A stretch of 64,000 nucleotides of DNA from Comamonas testosteroni (GCF_003569915.1 NZ_KZ984447.1:106500-170499); one strand, 5' to 3'; numbered from the stretch's first letter, positions 15,893 to 25,586 are shown. The notes: generated from the letters alone by a model not told the origin. Program-made: numbers and translations.

Positions 15893-18370
15893 ATGGCCTC
15901 TCAACTCTCCCGCAACAGCGTCGCCGCTGATGCCAGCGCGCCGGTGTTGGCTCGCTCAGCACGCACTTCCCGAGCTTTTCCCCGCTTTTCACTGAGTCAC
16001 CTCACTTGGGCCATTACCTGCCTGACAGCCATGGCCAGCGCACAGGCACAGACGGCAGTGGAGCAAGCCGTCGCCGAGAGCGAGATGCCCGCCGTGCTGG
16101 TCACGGCTGAGCGCGTTGAAGCCAGAACCTATGACCGTGCCGAAATCGACGCCACGCCCGAGGGCAACCGCGACCTGACCTCGCTGATCAGCGATCATCC
16201 CGCCGTGCGCCTGGACACCAGCATGAGCAATAACGGCAACCGGGGCTCGCTGGCACCGCAGTCGTTTTCCATCTACGGCGAAAGCCCGTATCAGAACCAG
16301 TTTCTGATCGACGGTATCAGCGGCACCAATTCCATCAACCCGCAGGAGTCATCGCTGGGCCTGCAGGTGGGGCGGGTGCCGGGCTTTGCACAGGCCTACA
16401 ACATCGATACGGATTTGCTCGATCAGGTGCAGGTCCATGACAGCCGCGTGCCTGTGGAGTTCGGGCACTTTCAGGGCGGCGTGGTGGATGCCCGCATCAA
16501 GACGCCCACGGGCAGCAACAAGATATCGATCAAGCGCAGCTTCAATAGCTCGAACCTCACGCAGCAACAGGTGCCGGAAGGTGTTCTGGAGGACTGGAAC
16601 AATGGGGGGCCCGGCTACTCCTCGGTCTGGAAAAAGCATTTCACCAGCATGACGGGCGACTTTCGCCTGACGCAGGACACCACGGCACTGGTGGCCTTGT
16701 CGCGCCGCGAATCGCAGATTCAGCGTCAGGCCAAGGTGCTCGACACATCTGTGGCCATCCCCAATGGCAAGAGCACCTCACTGGAAATGCGTGACTCTGC
16801 GGACCGTGCTGACAATCTGATGGCCAAGCTGCACACCAACTGGGGTGGTGGCACTTCGACCAATCTGCTGCTGAAGTACGCCGATCGTCAGGAAAATCTG
16901 GTGTCGAACACCTATGTCGATACCTCGTGGATCAACCGTCAGAAGGCCATGGGCCTGGCGTTTGACATGAGCCAGCAACTGGCCAGCGGCAAGCTCACCG
17001 CCACGCTGGGGGTGGACCAGCTCAACGCCTCGCGTGAGTCCAGTGGCAATGAATTTGTGGTGCAGCAGTTTGCGGACAAGAGCCTGTCCAGCTACACCTA
17101 TGGCGGCTTTGGCACGGAATCGCTGGATCAGCGCCAGTACACGGCCAAGGTTCGCATGGACTGGGACCCCTTCACCACGGGCAGCGTGCAGCACAAGGTC
17201 TATGCGGGTGCGCAGTTGCAAAGCACGGATGCCAGCTTTGTGCGCGATCAAGATGCGTACACCGTCAACCAGACCTTGCAGGCCGATGGCACGCAGAAGG
17301 TGAATACCCGCAATCTGTATCGCGCCGGCAGCGTCGGTGTGGACTACAACACGCTGGGCCTGTACCTCACGGACACCATGCAGTGGCGCAATCTGTCGCT
17401 GACGGCGGGTGCGCGCGTAGATCGCGATGATTTTCTGCGCAATACCAATCTGGCCCCGCGTGCGCGTCTGGACTGGGATGTTTCCGGCAATGGCAAAACC
17501 CAGCTGGGTCTGGGCTGGTCGCGCTACTACGGTCAGGATTTGCTGGGCTATGCCTTGCAGCAGGGCAAAAGCCAGTTGCTGACCAATGTGATCAAAAACG
17601 GGGTGCTGGTCAACACATCAGGCACCATCACGCGCACGCAGTTTGATGGCCTGAAAACGCCGCATTCCGACGAATGGGCATTGACGGCCAGCCAGCAACT
17701 CTCGCCCTATCTGGAGGCAGGCTTTTCGTATGTGCGCCGCGCCAGCCGTAACGGGCTGACGCAGGAAGGCACGGCAAGCACCGGCTATACCTATGTGAAC
17801 GGTGCCACCGCCGATACCGAAACTGCGACCATCAGCCTGCGTACTTTGAGGCCATGGAAGGCTGCAGCTGCGCTGTGGACGGGGCGGCTCGATTTCAGCT
17901 GGCAAAGCGTGGTGCGCAACCACGACACAACGCTGGGCTGGGAATCCGAAAGCGAAGCGCCTGACGACATCATCTCCGTCAACGGAGTGCAGATGCTGCG
18001 CCAGGACAAGCCCGCCAGCGGCTTTTATGTGCCGCGCAAACTCAGCGCCAGCCTCAATGCACGCTGGGCGCAGATGGGTGTGAGCTGGGGCAACCGCATC
18101 AACTGGAATGGTGCCCGTACTGGCGTGGCGTACACAGGTACGATCAAGGCAGTCGAGCAGTACAGCACCAGGCGCTTGCCCTCGTATATGACCTGGGACA
18201 CCTCCATCAGCTACCAGCCCGGCTGGGCCAAGGGTATGACGCTGAGTCTGGATGTACTCAATGTGCTCAACAAACAAGTGCCTTTGGCCCTTGCCAGCGC
18301 CACAGCCGCGAATAATCTGCGCTGGCAGACTGGCCGCGAAATCTGGCTGACGGCGGGCTACGAGTTCTGA
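15893..18370 (+). CDS. TonB-dependent outer-membrane receptor, Fur-regulated
   Basis: This 825-residue protein starts at ATG 15893; an in-frame ATG at 15818 lies inside the Fur box and is rejected. A long signal region (to about AQAQT, 53) precedes a TonB-box-like AVLVTAERVE. The plug domain includes LTSLISDHPAVRLDTS, SFSIYGESPYQNQFLIDG and EFGHFQGGVVDARIKTP. A β-barrel rich in alternating residues follows and ends in aromatic F (WLTAGYEF), as outer-membrane proteins do. The ligand is unknown; iron regulation suggests a siderophore or heme-like compound. A di-heme peroxidase gene follows after 67 bases. Confidence 0.9.
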   Translation: MASQLSRNSVAADASAPVLARSARTSRAFPRFSLSHLTWAITCLTAMASAQAQTAVEQAVAESEMPAVLVTAERVEARTYDRAEIDATPEGNRDLTSLISDHPAVRLDTSMSNNGNRGSLAPQSFSIYGESPYQNQFLIDGISGTNSINPQESSLGLQVGRVPGFAQAYNIDTDLLDQVQVHDSRVPVEFGHFQGGVVDARIKTPTGSNKISIKRSFNSSNLTQQQVPEGVLEDWNNGGPGYSSVWKKHFTSMTGDFRLTQDTTALVALSRRESQIQRQAKVLDTSVAIPNGKSTSLEMRDSADRADNLMAKLHTNWGGGTSTNLLLKYADRQENLVSNTYVDTSWINRQKAMGLAFDMSQQLASGKLTATLGVDQLNASRESSGNEFVVQQFADKSLSSYTYGGFGTESLDQRQYTAKVRMDWDPFTTGSVQHKVYAGAQLQSTDASFVRDQDAYTVNQTLQADGTQKVNTRNLYRAGSVGVDYNTLGLYLTDTMQWRNLSLTAGARVDRDDFLRNTNLAPRARLDWDVSGNGKTQLGLGWSRYYGQDLLGYALQQGKSQLLTNVIKNGVLVNTSGTITRTQFDGLKTPHSDEWALTASQQLSPYLEAGFSYVRRASRNGLTQEGTASTGYTYVNGATADTETATISLRTLRPWKAAAALWTGRLDFSWQSVVRNHDTTLGWESESEAPDDIISVNGVQMLRQDKPASGFYVPRKLSASLNARWAQMGVSWGNRINWNGARTGVAYTGTIKAVEQYSTRRLPSYMTWDTSISYQPGWAKGMTLSLDVLNVLNKQVPLALASATAANNLRWQTGREIWLTAGYEF

Positions 18371-18377
18371 TTTGATT

Positions 18378-18428
18378 CAAGCCGGCAGCATGTCCAGATA
18401 ATATATAGACAGGCTGCTATCTTTTTAG
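18378..18428 (-). repeat. Repeat family A copy (diverged)
   Basis: Inverted orientation, reading CAAGCC...TGTCCAGATAATATATAGACAGGCTGCTATC. It lies in the short gap between the receptor and the peroxidase. Confidence 0.5.
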
Positions 18429-18437
18429 TAGAAATTA

Positions 18438-19679
18438 ATGACTACACGTCTAGCCAACAGGCGCGTGCAGGCGCTGCGCTCCACCTTCGCGGTGAGCGTG
18501 ATGGTGCTGCTCATGCCTTGTGCCATGGCGCAGAACGCCGCACCTGGCGCCCCGCAAAGCAAGTCCATCCCCGCCGACGCCACCGTGCGTCTGGCCCAGT
18601 CGCGTGAGCCGGACACCGCTCTGGGCCGTTTGCTGCTGCCCGTGGACAACAGCGCGTTTGAATGCGGCAAAACCGACGGCTGGGATGCCGCCTGCCTGAA
18701 GTCCCATTACAAAGGCCAGCCCGCCCAATGGCCGCGCCCGGTGATTGATGCGGGCAAGAACTGGAAGGAAATGGCCCCGGTTCCTGCCGTTCAGCCCGCC
18801 GCCAATGCCAGGGAGAAAGCCAAACTGCAACTGGGCACAGCGCTGTTCTTTGATGCGGGCTTGTCGCGCAAGGGTGGGGTGTCCTGCGCAAGCTGCCACC
18901 AGGCGGGCAATTCGTTTAGCGATGGGCGGGCGCAGGCCGTAGGCGAAGACAAACTCATGGGCCGCCGCCGTGCGCAGACCTTGTTTGCCGCACCCTTCGC
19001 CTCCCACCTGTTCTGGGACGGCCGCGCGCCATCGCTGGAGGAGCAGGCCAAGGGCTCCATCACCAACACTTTCGAGATGAACAACACGCTGGCGGCAGCG
19101 GTGGACCATGTCAACGCGCAGCCGCAGTACCGCCAACTGGGCCGACAAGTCTGGGGGCATAGCAAGCTGAGTGCGGATGAGATGGTGACCGCCATCTCCA
19201 CCTTTGTGCGAACCATTCGCCCGCCGGTGACCGTGGCAGATGCGGTGATTGCGGGCGACGCTGCGGCGCTGAGCGATCAGCAACGCCTTGGCCTGCATCT
19301 GTTTCGCACCAAGGCCCGCTGCATGAACTGCCACAGCGGCGCGCTGCTGACGGATAACGAGTTCCACGACCTGGGCCTGTCCAACTACGGCCGTCGCAAT
19401 CAGGACCTGGGCCGCTTTGAAGCCACGCGCAACAAGGCCGATCTGGGCAAGTTCCGCACGCCCAGCCTGCGCGGTGTAAGCCACGCGGGGCCATGGATGC
19501 ATAACGGACTGTTTGCCGATCTGCCGGGCTTGCTGCGTCTGTATAACGCCGGCATGGGCGTGGTGGGCGGCGATCCGCAAAAGGACGCCTATGTTCCAAC
19601 CAAGTCCGAGCACATCAAGCCGCTGAATTTGAATGCGGCGGAGATTGATGCGCTGGTGGAGTGGTTGAAGCTTCTATAA
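18438..19679 (+). CDS. Di-heme cytochrome c peroxidase family protein
   Basis: This 413-residue exported protein (signal peptide about 1-31, cleaved near AMAQN) carries two c-type heme sites, CASCH (150-154) and CMNCH (295-299). It shows the peroxidase-family segments LGTALFFDAGLSRKGGVSC, FWDGRAPSLEEQA and FRTPSLRGVSHAGPWMHNG. It probably acts in the periplasm, using H2O2 or oxidising a bound substrate; MauG/MbnH-like modifying enzymes share this fold. It lies 67 bases after a Fur-regulated TonB receptor on the same strand, implying a role in handling the imported metal compound. An extra pair of cysteines (76 and 86) lies before the first heme site. Confidence 0.9.
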   Translation: MTTRLANRRVQALRSTFAVSVMVLLMPCAMAQNAAPGAPQSKSIPADATVRLAQSREPDTALGRLLLPVDNSAFECGKTDGWDAACLKSHYKGQPAQWPRPVIDAGKNWKEMAPVPAVQPAANAREKAKLQLGTALFFDAGLSRKGGVSCASCHQAGNSFSDGRAQAVGEDKLMGRRRAQTLFAAPFASHLFWDGRAPSLEEQAKGSITNTFEMNNTLAAAVDHVNAQPQYRQLGRQVWGHSKLSADEMVTAISTFVRTIRPPVTVADAVIAGDAAALSDQQRLGLHLFRTKARCMNCHSGALLTDNEFHDLGLSNYGRRNQDLGRFEATRNKADLGKFRTPSLRGVSHAGPWMHNGLFADLPGLLRLYNAGMGVVGGDPQKDAYVPTKSEHIKPLNLNAAEIDALVEWLKLL

Positions 19680-19730
19680 GTTTGATAGCGGAGTGCGCTT
19701 GATTTGCATGCGCAGTGGCCACTTTTAATG
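19679..19730 (+). repeat. Repeat family A copy
   Basis: This segment reads AGTTTGATAGCGGAGTGCGC, AT-rich middle, GCGCAGTGGCCACTTTT. It starts at the peroxidase stop codon. Confidence 0.6.
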
Positions 19731-20026
19731 CAAAAGAATGCAATTGAATGCTCCGTTGCATCATAGCGCTGCCCCTTTTCTGAACCCGACGGTCACTGCA
19801 GAAATTCAGCAAACCCTTTTGTGCCCTGTGCTGCATGTTGCGGTGTTCACCCTAATTCCATCAACACCTGACGGGCAGTTTGCTGCATTTTTCTGGCGAA
19901 CCGGGATGTCTGGAGTTGAGACTTCGCGCACTGGTGACAACATCACGAAATACAGTAATTGAAATAATTTTTGGGGCACTCTGAAATAGATTCAGATTGG
20001 TAAAAATATTTCTAAGGCTGTGCAAG
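19731..20026. other. AT-rich intergenic region without a supported gene
   Basis: About 300 bases lie between the repeat after the peroxidase and the lipoprotein gene. Short frames here lack conserved features. Base composition becomes visibly more AT-rich toward the lipoprotein gene, so this may be one edge of acquired DNA and must hold that gene's promoter. Confidence 0.4.
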
Positions 20027-21775
20027 ATGTTAGGACTTCTTCGAACCAACGCTGTGCTGCTGCTTACCTTGACAATCTATGGTTGTGGGGGCGGTGGAGA
20101 GCAGGTAGCAAATAATAAAAGCTCTAGCGAATCTCTGGAATGTGCCAGTACTGTGGAGCTGGCCTACCAAGAGGGATACCCGGTCCATCGATTTGATGGA
20201 GTTGACCCTTCGGTGAACAATCGGTGTGAAGTGCTCAGATATTATCGGGCTGGCTATGCAGTTGTTATGCCTAAAAATATCAGTCCATGGAATCTTGAAC
20301 AATCCGATGCCGTGAACATATCCTATTCCGAGGTACAGGGAGTTTCTTCAGTTGATGAAATTTCACAGGTGGAAAGCACAGGCTCTGAAGAGAGCGAAAG
20401 AGATTCACTGTCTTCATTTGTTGTTGCAAAGCTCATTGATAAAGATTCTGAATCTACGCCATGGAACTGCGCTGCCTCCGGTATCAGTGAAGAGGAACTG
20501 GATTCAAATATTCAATTGTGTATAAGTAATCTTAAGAGTAGTTCTGCTGAATATAGTGCAAAATTGGCCAAGGCGAGTCTGAGAGATGGAACACCAGCAG
20601 ATGCCTCCAAAGGTGGTGCAACTCCGGGTGCAGTCTGGACTAACCTTGGGGTTGTATCTTATCCGACATCCTACACAGGAAAACTAGAACTTAGTTTGAT
20701 AGATAAAAAAGAAAAGGGAACGATTCATACGGGGGCGGTCATATTTGATGTGTATCGTCTAAATGGCGTGGATTCATTTGAATATTACTTGGTGAGAGCC
20801 AAGGTTAATTCTACCCCGCTCGTCTTTGGATGCAGTCGCCTTTCATTTTGTGGTTATTTCAACAACAAAGAGAGTTTTAAGTTCCACTTGGAGAGGGACG
20901 CTGGTGGATCTAAAGTGGCGGGTATTGTAGAGGAATATGCTCCGACCACAACTCTGAGAAATAAGTCAACATCATTCAAGATTGGCGGAGGCCTAAAGGT
21001 TAGCGGCTCGGAAAAAGGTGGCGCAGGCGCAGAAGGGAGTGTTAGTGCGGAGTTTTCTGTTAGCTATAACTATTCGGCTGTTGAGATAAAAGCTGCTCAA
21101 TTGAATGACAATTCATTATCCTTTGATTTCAAACATGCAACATCCGATGGCATTGGCGGAGATTTGTGGGACAGAGATCCGACGACACTTGGCCCATTCT
21201 CATCAACCGTATGGGCCATTTATAAATTTCCGGTTATTCCCAATGCACAAAAGGTTAACTACAAAATAAATCTGCTCGTTGATAAGTACGAAGGGAGCTT
21301 TGGTCGTGCTGCCATTGGTGTTGTGCCTATTGGAGTGACGCACCTTTATAAATATGCAGTAGTACCACCCAAAAAAGGGGATGTGCTGAGAACAGATTTT
21401 AATTTGCCTTCATTGAACATAAAACAAGTTGTTAAATCCCCTGCAGGGCGGGAAGAGCTTGTAGAACTTCCCAAGGACGAGTCTATTAAAGTGAAGCGCG
21501 GTCAGAATCTGAAGTTTTTGGTTGATTCAGGCGGACTTGGTGATGGGAATATTTCTTCCACTCCTTTGACTGTGAATTGGGCTGTTTACTCACCCCCGGC
21601 ATTTCTCTCATTCGATCAAACCACTGGACGTGGCAAGTCAACCATCAATGCGACAGTGAACAGCGGTGGAGTGGTGGGTGATAGGAGCTATATCCGGTTC
21701 AATGCTAGCCCACGTGGTGCGGTGCCTGGTCTGGAAATGAGTGATATCTCCGTTCCCATTGAAGTCGTTGAATAA
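20027..21775 (+). CDS. Large AT-rich lipoprotein of unknown function
   Basis: This 582-residue protein starts at ATG 20027 (a TTG at 19997 is possible). The signal peptide ends in LTIYGC with C20 as the lipidation site, followed by a glycine run, so it is a membrane-anchored lipoprotein. The rest is β-rich and polar. Four cysteines (C29, C56 and a CSRLSFC pair near residue 270) may form disulfides. A Gly/Ser-alternating stretch at about 325-355 (GGGLKVSGSEKGGAGAEGS) is reminiscent of pore-forming or fibrous β-proteins, but I cannot assign a family. Codon use is much more AT-rich than in all neighbours, indicating recent acquisition. Confidence 0.75.
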   Translation: MLGLLRTNAVLLLTLTIYGCGGGGEQVANNKSSSESLECASTVELAYQEGYPVHRFDGVDPSVNNRCEVLRYYRAGYAVVMPKNISPWNLEQSDAVNISYSEVQGVSSVDEISQVESTGSEESERDSLSSFVVAKLIDKDSESTPWNCAASGISEEELDSNIQLCISNLKSSSAEYSAKLAKASLRDGTPADASKGGATPGAVWTNLGVVSYPTSYTGKLELSLIDKKEKGTIHTGAVIFDVYRLNGVDSFEYYLVRAKVNSTPLVFGCSRLSFCGYFNNKESFKFHLERDAGGSKVAGIVEEYAPTTTLRNKSTSFKIGGGLKVSGSEKGGAGAEGSVSAEFSVSYNYSAVEIKAAQLNDNSLSFDFKHATSDGIGGDLWDRDPTTLGPFSSTVWAIYKFPVIPNAQKVNYKINLLVDKYEGSFGRAAIGVVPIGVTHLYKYAVVPPKKGDVLRTDFNLPSLNIKQVVKSPAGREELVELPKDESIKVKRGQNLKFLVDSGGLGDGNISSTPLTVNWAVYSPPAFLSFDQTTGRGKSTINATVNSGGVVGDRSYIRFNASPRGAVPGLEMSDISVPIEVVE

Positions 21776-21900
21776 TTTTCAGCCTATGCCCATTGAATGA
21801 GCTCGTCTGTGAAGGGGCAGCTCATTCGTGTGTGCCAATCAAATGTGGGGGAGATGCCGCCGTCAATCAAGCAAAGCGCTTCACCGCAAGCCAGCCCCAT

Positions 21901-21938
21901 AAAAAAGCCCCTGCAGTCATCATCCGCAGAGGCTTTTT
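21901..21938 (-). terminator. Bidirectional terminator between the lipoprotein gene and upp
   Basis: AAAAAGCC-c-CTGC (from 21901) pairs with GCAG-a-GGCTTTTT (to 21936), giving A/T tracts on both sides. It can end upp on the minus strand and the lipoprotein transcript on the plus strand. Confidence 0.8.
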
Positions 21939-21957
21939 CAAAAGAGCGCAAAACCGC

Positions 21958-22590
21958 TTACTTGGTACCAAAAATCCGGTCACCCGCATCACCCAGACCC
22001 GGCAGGATATAGCCGTGATCATTGAGCTCGCGGTCCACGGCGGCGGTGTAGATGTCCACGTCGGGGTGGGCGGCCTGCATGGTCTTGATGCCTTCAGGGG
22101 CAGCCAGCAGGCACATGAACTTGATGGACTTGGGGGCGCTCTTGTCCTTGAGCTGCTGCACGGCAGCGACGGCGGAGTTGCCGGTGGCCAGCATGGGGTC
22201 GACCACGATCACATCGCGCTCGCACATGTTTTCGGGCATCTTGTAGTAGTACTCGACGGGCTTGAGCGTTTCGGGGTCGCGGTACAGGCCGATGTGGCCG
22301 ATGCGGGCACCGGGCACCACGTTGAGCATGCCGTCCAGAAAACCGTTACCGGCGCGCAGGATGGAGACCAGGGCCAGCTTCTTGCCGTCGATGACCTTGC
22401 CGGTCATCTTTTCCATGGGGGTCTCGATTTCGATGTCCTGCAGCGGGAAGTCGCGTGTCAGCTCATAGGCCATCAGCGTGGACAGCTCGCCCAGCATGCG
22501 GCGAAAGCTGTTGGTGCTGGCTTCCTTGCGGCGCATCAGGGTCAGTTTGTGCTGGACCAGAGGGTGGTCGATCAAATGCAGAGTGCTCAT
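21958..22590 (-). CDS. upp: Uracil phosphoribosyltransferase
   Basis: This 210-residue enzyme salvages uracil by joining it to PRPP to give UMP. The PRPP loop [12 protein letters not shown], the upstream [13 protein letters not shown] and the uracil-binding [13 protein letters not shown] near the C-terminus are all present. Length and motifs fit bacterial Upp exactly. It is monocistronic here, with a terminator directly downstream and a dehydratase gene starting 108 bases upstream on the same strand. Confidence 0.97.
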   Translation of the reverse strand: MSTLHLIDHPLVQHKLTLMRRKEASTNSFRRMLGELSTLMAYELTRDFPLQDIEIETPMEKMTGKVIDGKKLALVSILRAGNGFLDGMLNVVPGARIGHIGLYRDPETLKPVEYYYKMPENMCERDVIVVDPMLATGNSAVAAVQQLKDKSAPKSIKFMCLLAAPEGIKTMQAAHPDVDIYTAAVDRELNDHGYILPGLGDAGDRIFGTK

Positions 22591-22698
22591 GTTCTTGGTC
22601 TTGGTTGAGTAGGGGCCGGGTCTGCTTGTGGCAGCCCGGCCTTGAAAGGGGAGAGTTCATGGTGCGCCAGCAAGGCGCAACGACCGCTATTTTCGCGC

Positions 22699-23700
22699 TC
22701 AGTCGGACAGAAGCTGTGAAAAGCGCTGTAAATCCACATTGCCGCCACTGATCACAATGCCCACGCGCTTGCCGGCCAGCGGCACATTGCCATGAATGGC
22801 AGCAGCGAGCGAGAGCGCGCCGGTGGGCTCGACCACGATTTTCATGCGCTCGGCATAAAAGCGCATGGCTTCGACCAGTTGTTCGTCATTGACGGTCAAC
22901 ACATCGCTGACGCGCTGCTGGATGATGGCAAATGTGATATCGCCGGGGGCCTGGGTCTGCGCGCCATCGGCAATCGTGCGTGGCGTGTCGATTTTGACGA
23001 TATGACCGGCGCGCAGCGACTGCTGCACATCGTTGCCCGCTTCGGGCTCCACGCCGATCACCTTGCATTGCGGGGCCAGTGCATTGGCCGCCAGCAGACT
23101 GCCCGAGAGCAGGCCGCCGCCGCCCAGGCAGACAAAGAGATAGTCGAGGTCGGGCACTTCTTCGAGCAATTCCATCACCGCCGTGCCCTGGCCCGCGATC
23201 ACATCGCGGTGGTTATAGGGCGGGATCAGCGTCATGCCGCGCTCGGCAGCCAGCTTGCGGGCAATGGCTTCGCGGTCCTCGGTAAAGCGGTCATAGGTCA
23301 CGACCTGCGCGCCATAGCCCCGCGTGGCGGCCATCTTGGAGGCGGGCGCGTCCTCGGGCATCACGATCAGCGCGGGCATATCGAGCAACTGCGCGGCCAG
23401 CGCCACGGCCTGGGCGTGATTGCCTGACGAAAAGGCCAGCGCGCCGCCCTTGCGCTGCTCGGGCGTGAACTGCGACAAAGCGTTGTATGCGCCGCGAAAC
23501 TTGAAAGCGCCAATGCGCTGCAGGTTCTCGCACTTAAAAAACAGGCGAGCGCCCAGTTGCTCGTCAATCGTGCGGCTGCCCAGCACCGGCGTGCGGTGCG
23601 CCACGCCTTTGAGCCGGGATGCTGCGGCGCGGACATCCTCAAACGTGGGCAGGGCGGCAGAAGTGGCGGCAGGGTGTGCAGGTGCGGCGGCATCGGTCAT
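22699..23700 (-). CDS. PLP-dependent threonine/serine dehydratase
   Basis: This 333-residue fold-type II enzyme has the PLP lysine K67 in GAFKFRGAYNA, the substrate loop SSGNHAQ and the phosphate-binding GGGGLLSG. It lacks the C-terminal ACT regulatory domain of biosynthetic IlvA, so it is a catabolic threonine dehydratase, serine racemase or hydroxyaspartate dehydratase type. ATG 23700 is chosen because GGAG lies about 9 bases upstream; a start at 23739 would add 13 unconserved residues. The immediate neighbours give no pathway clue. Confidence 0.85.
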   Translation of the reverse strand: MTDAAAPAHPAATSAALPTFEDVRAAASRLKGVAHRTPVLGSRTIDEQLGARLFFKCENLQRIGAFKFRGAYNALSQFTPEQRKGGALAFSSGNHAQAVALAAQLLDMPALIVMPEDAPASKMAATRGYGAQVVTYDRFTEDREAIARKLAAERGMTLIPPYNHRDVIAGQGTAVMELLEEVPDLDYLFVCLGGGGLLSGSLLAANALAPQCKVIGVEPEAGNDVQQSLRAGHIVKIDTPRTIADGAQTQAPGDITFAIIQQRVSDVLTVNDEQLVEAMRFYAERMKIVVEPTGALSLAAAIHGNVPLAGKRVGIVISGGNVDLQRFSQLLSD

Positions 23701-24019
23701 GGCTAAAGCTCCGTCATGAGGCGGTTGGGTAGCCTCCATCCTAAACAGCTTGCCCGCGCGGGCTGGACGAAATACGGGATGTTTTTGCGAATTTTGAGAG
23801 AAATTGCGCGCTAGTTCAGAGAATGGATAGGGATGCAGCTATGAGTTCAGGAGTGCAGGAGTGTTCGCGGCACCTTATCGCAGCTTCAGGACTTCAGGAT
23901 GCGAGGCTGCATATCAGCGGCCAGCTTTCGTTGGTGAAGCAAAAAGTGATAGAAAATAGCCTTTAGTCCTTATATTAAATAGGCTCGTAGCTATCAAAAA
24001 GTGAGTTTTGCAATGCTGC
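23701..24019. other. Intergenic region with one repeat and no supported gene
   Basis: This interval of about 320 bases holds the promoter region of the dehydratase and a family A repeat at 23953-24000. I see no coding signal or terminator in the rest. Confidence 0.5.
23953..24000 (-). repeat. Repeat family A copy
   Basis: Inverted orientation: AAATAGCCTTTAGTCC, AT-rich middle, AGGCTCGTAGCTATCAAAAA. Confidence 0.7.
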
Positions 24020-24511
24020 TCAAAGGCGAGGCGGGCTTACCTGTCTGGTGGCAGCAGTAAACCGCTCAAGCTCAGCGATATACGCGTCTTTGGCAAACAC
24101 CAGTCCGGGTAATCTGGGCGAATCGGTATCCGTAGCAGCGCCATCACCCTCGGTTTCCAGACCCACATCGCGCCATTCGATGCAGTCGCCGCTGTCTTGT
24201 ATCTGCGCCGAGATCACGCCGCAGTCGTCGCTGCCGCAGTGGCAGCGGTAGAGCACTACGCGCTGGCTGCCCAGACCGTTGCGGGCAGGGGCGCGGGCCT
24301 GCAGGGCCAGCACTGCCTGCTGACTGATCTGGGGCTGATGGCTTTGAAAGAACGGGTCCAGATCGCACTCGCTATTGCCCAGATCACGTGCGATGCCCAG
24401 CAGATCGCTCAGGGCGCGCCCGTCGATCATGAATTCGGTGAGGGTGGCGCTGGCGTTCTCACCATTCAGTTCGTAGCGCAGAGCGCGGGTTTCAATGCCA
24501 AAGGTATGCAT
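24020..24511 (-). CDS. Hypothetical protein with a cysteine cluster
   Basis: This 163-residue protein of unrecognised family has a notable YRCHCGSDDCGVIS segment at about 87-100. Its three cysteines and one histidine could bind zinc or an iron-sulfur centre. The region before it (SDLLGIARDLGNSECDLDPFF) is helical and acidic. It follows the dienoyl-CoA isomerase gene by 48 bases on the same strand, which may make it part of that transcript. Confidence 0.55.
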   Translation of the reverse strand: MHTFGIETRALRYELNGENASATLTEFMIDGRALSDLLGIARDLGNSECDLDPFFQSHQPQISQQAVLALQARAPARNGLGSQRVVLYRCHCGSDDCGVISAQIQDSGDCIEWRDVGLETEGDGAATDTDSPRLPGLVFAKDAYIAELERFTAATRQVSPPRL

Positions 24512-24559
24512 GACAGCTGCAGAGTTTTCGGCATTGAAACACGGGCCGAGAGAGTCCGT

Positions 24560-25462
24560 TCAGTCCTTTGCGGGCGGCGTAAAGCTGCGCAGCGGATCGA
24601 GCGGCGGAAAGTCCCCATCGCGCTTGGTCTGCATGGCGGTGACGGCTTCCATCACATGGCGGTTGCTCCAGATGCCGCTTTGCACCCAGCCCATTTGCTG
24701 TAGCGAGTCGGCCACGCTGTGGTCGCGTGCGTAGTTGATGGCCTGTTTGCTGCCCCAGATGGCAATGGGCGGCTTGGCCGCAATTTCGCGGGCGCAGGCC
24801 AGCGCGGCCAGAACAGCGGCTTCGTGCGTGTCGTGCACGGCGTTGACCAGGCCATGGCTGGCGGCTTCTTGCGCGTTCATGCGGCGGCCCGTGTAGGCCA
24901 GCTCTTTGACAATGCCCAGCGGCATCAGCTTGGGCAGGCGCTGCAGGCTGCCCAGGTCGGCGGTCATGCCGATATTGATTTCCTGAATGCAGAAAAAGGC
25001 ATCGGCGCTGGCATAGCGTATGCAGGCTGCAGCGATCAGGTCCAGCCCGCCGCCCACGCAGCCGCCTTGCACGGCCGCGATCACGGGCATGCGCAGCGCT
25101 TCCATCTTGTTGAAGCTGACCTGCAGGTCCGCCAGCATGTCCACCAGCGCGGCGCGGCCTTCGGGCGTGCGGTCATTGGGGGCAAAGCCGGGGTCGGCAA
25201 AGGTCTCCAGCGCCATGCCAGCGCAAAAGTGCTTGCCGGTGCTGCTGATGACCAGGGCGCGCGCCTCTCCATGACGGTGCAACTGGTCCAGCACCCAGTT
25301 GAGTTCCTGCCAGAAGCGCGGACCCAGTGTGTTGAGCGCCTGCGGGCGGTTGAGGATGAGGTGGGCGACGTTGTCGGCCAGCTCCAGCTTGAAGCAGCTC
25401 AGCTCCGTGGTGAGCAGGGCGTTGTCGGAAGTGGTGGAGTGGGGGAGGTCGGTGTGGGGCAT
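24560..25462 (-). CDS. Crotonase-fold delta(3,5)-delta(2,4)-dienoyl-CoA isomerase
   Basis: This 300-residue crotonase-family enzyme fits the ECH1 type better than plain enoyl-CoA hydratase. The oxyanion-hole region is GKHFCAGMALE and GGCVGGGLDL. The three acidic residues typical of dienoyl-CoA isomerases are in place: D141 (GGGLDL), E161 (QEINIG) and D169 (TADLGSLQRLPK). It would shift double bonds in odd-position unsaturated fatty acyl-CoAs during β-oxidation. The start is ATG 25462; the ribosome site is weak. Confidence 0.85.
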   Translation of the reverse strand: MPHTDLPHSTTSDNALLTTELSCFKLELADNVAHLILNRPQALNTLGPRFWQELNWVLDQLHRHGEARALVISSTGKHFCAGMALETFADPGFAPNDRTPEGRAALVDMLADLQVSFNKMEALRMPVIAAVQGGCVGGGLDLIAAACIRYASADAFFCIQEINIGMTADLGSLQRLPKLMPLGIVKELAYTGRRMNAQEAASHGLVNAVHDTHEAAVLAALACAREIAAKPPIAIWGSKQAINYARDHSVADSLQQMGWVQSGIWSNRHVMEAVTAMQTKRDGDFPPLDPLRSFTPPAKD

Positions 25463-25586
25463 GGCGCAGATGGTGGCGCGTGGCCCGGGGCCTGAAAGTC
25501 ACGCGGGTGACTGAAACAGTGGCCTGATCCCTGGTGGATTCCCCAGTCTGATAGGAAAAAAGGCCTGTGGTCCAGGCCTTTCATAG

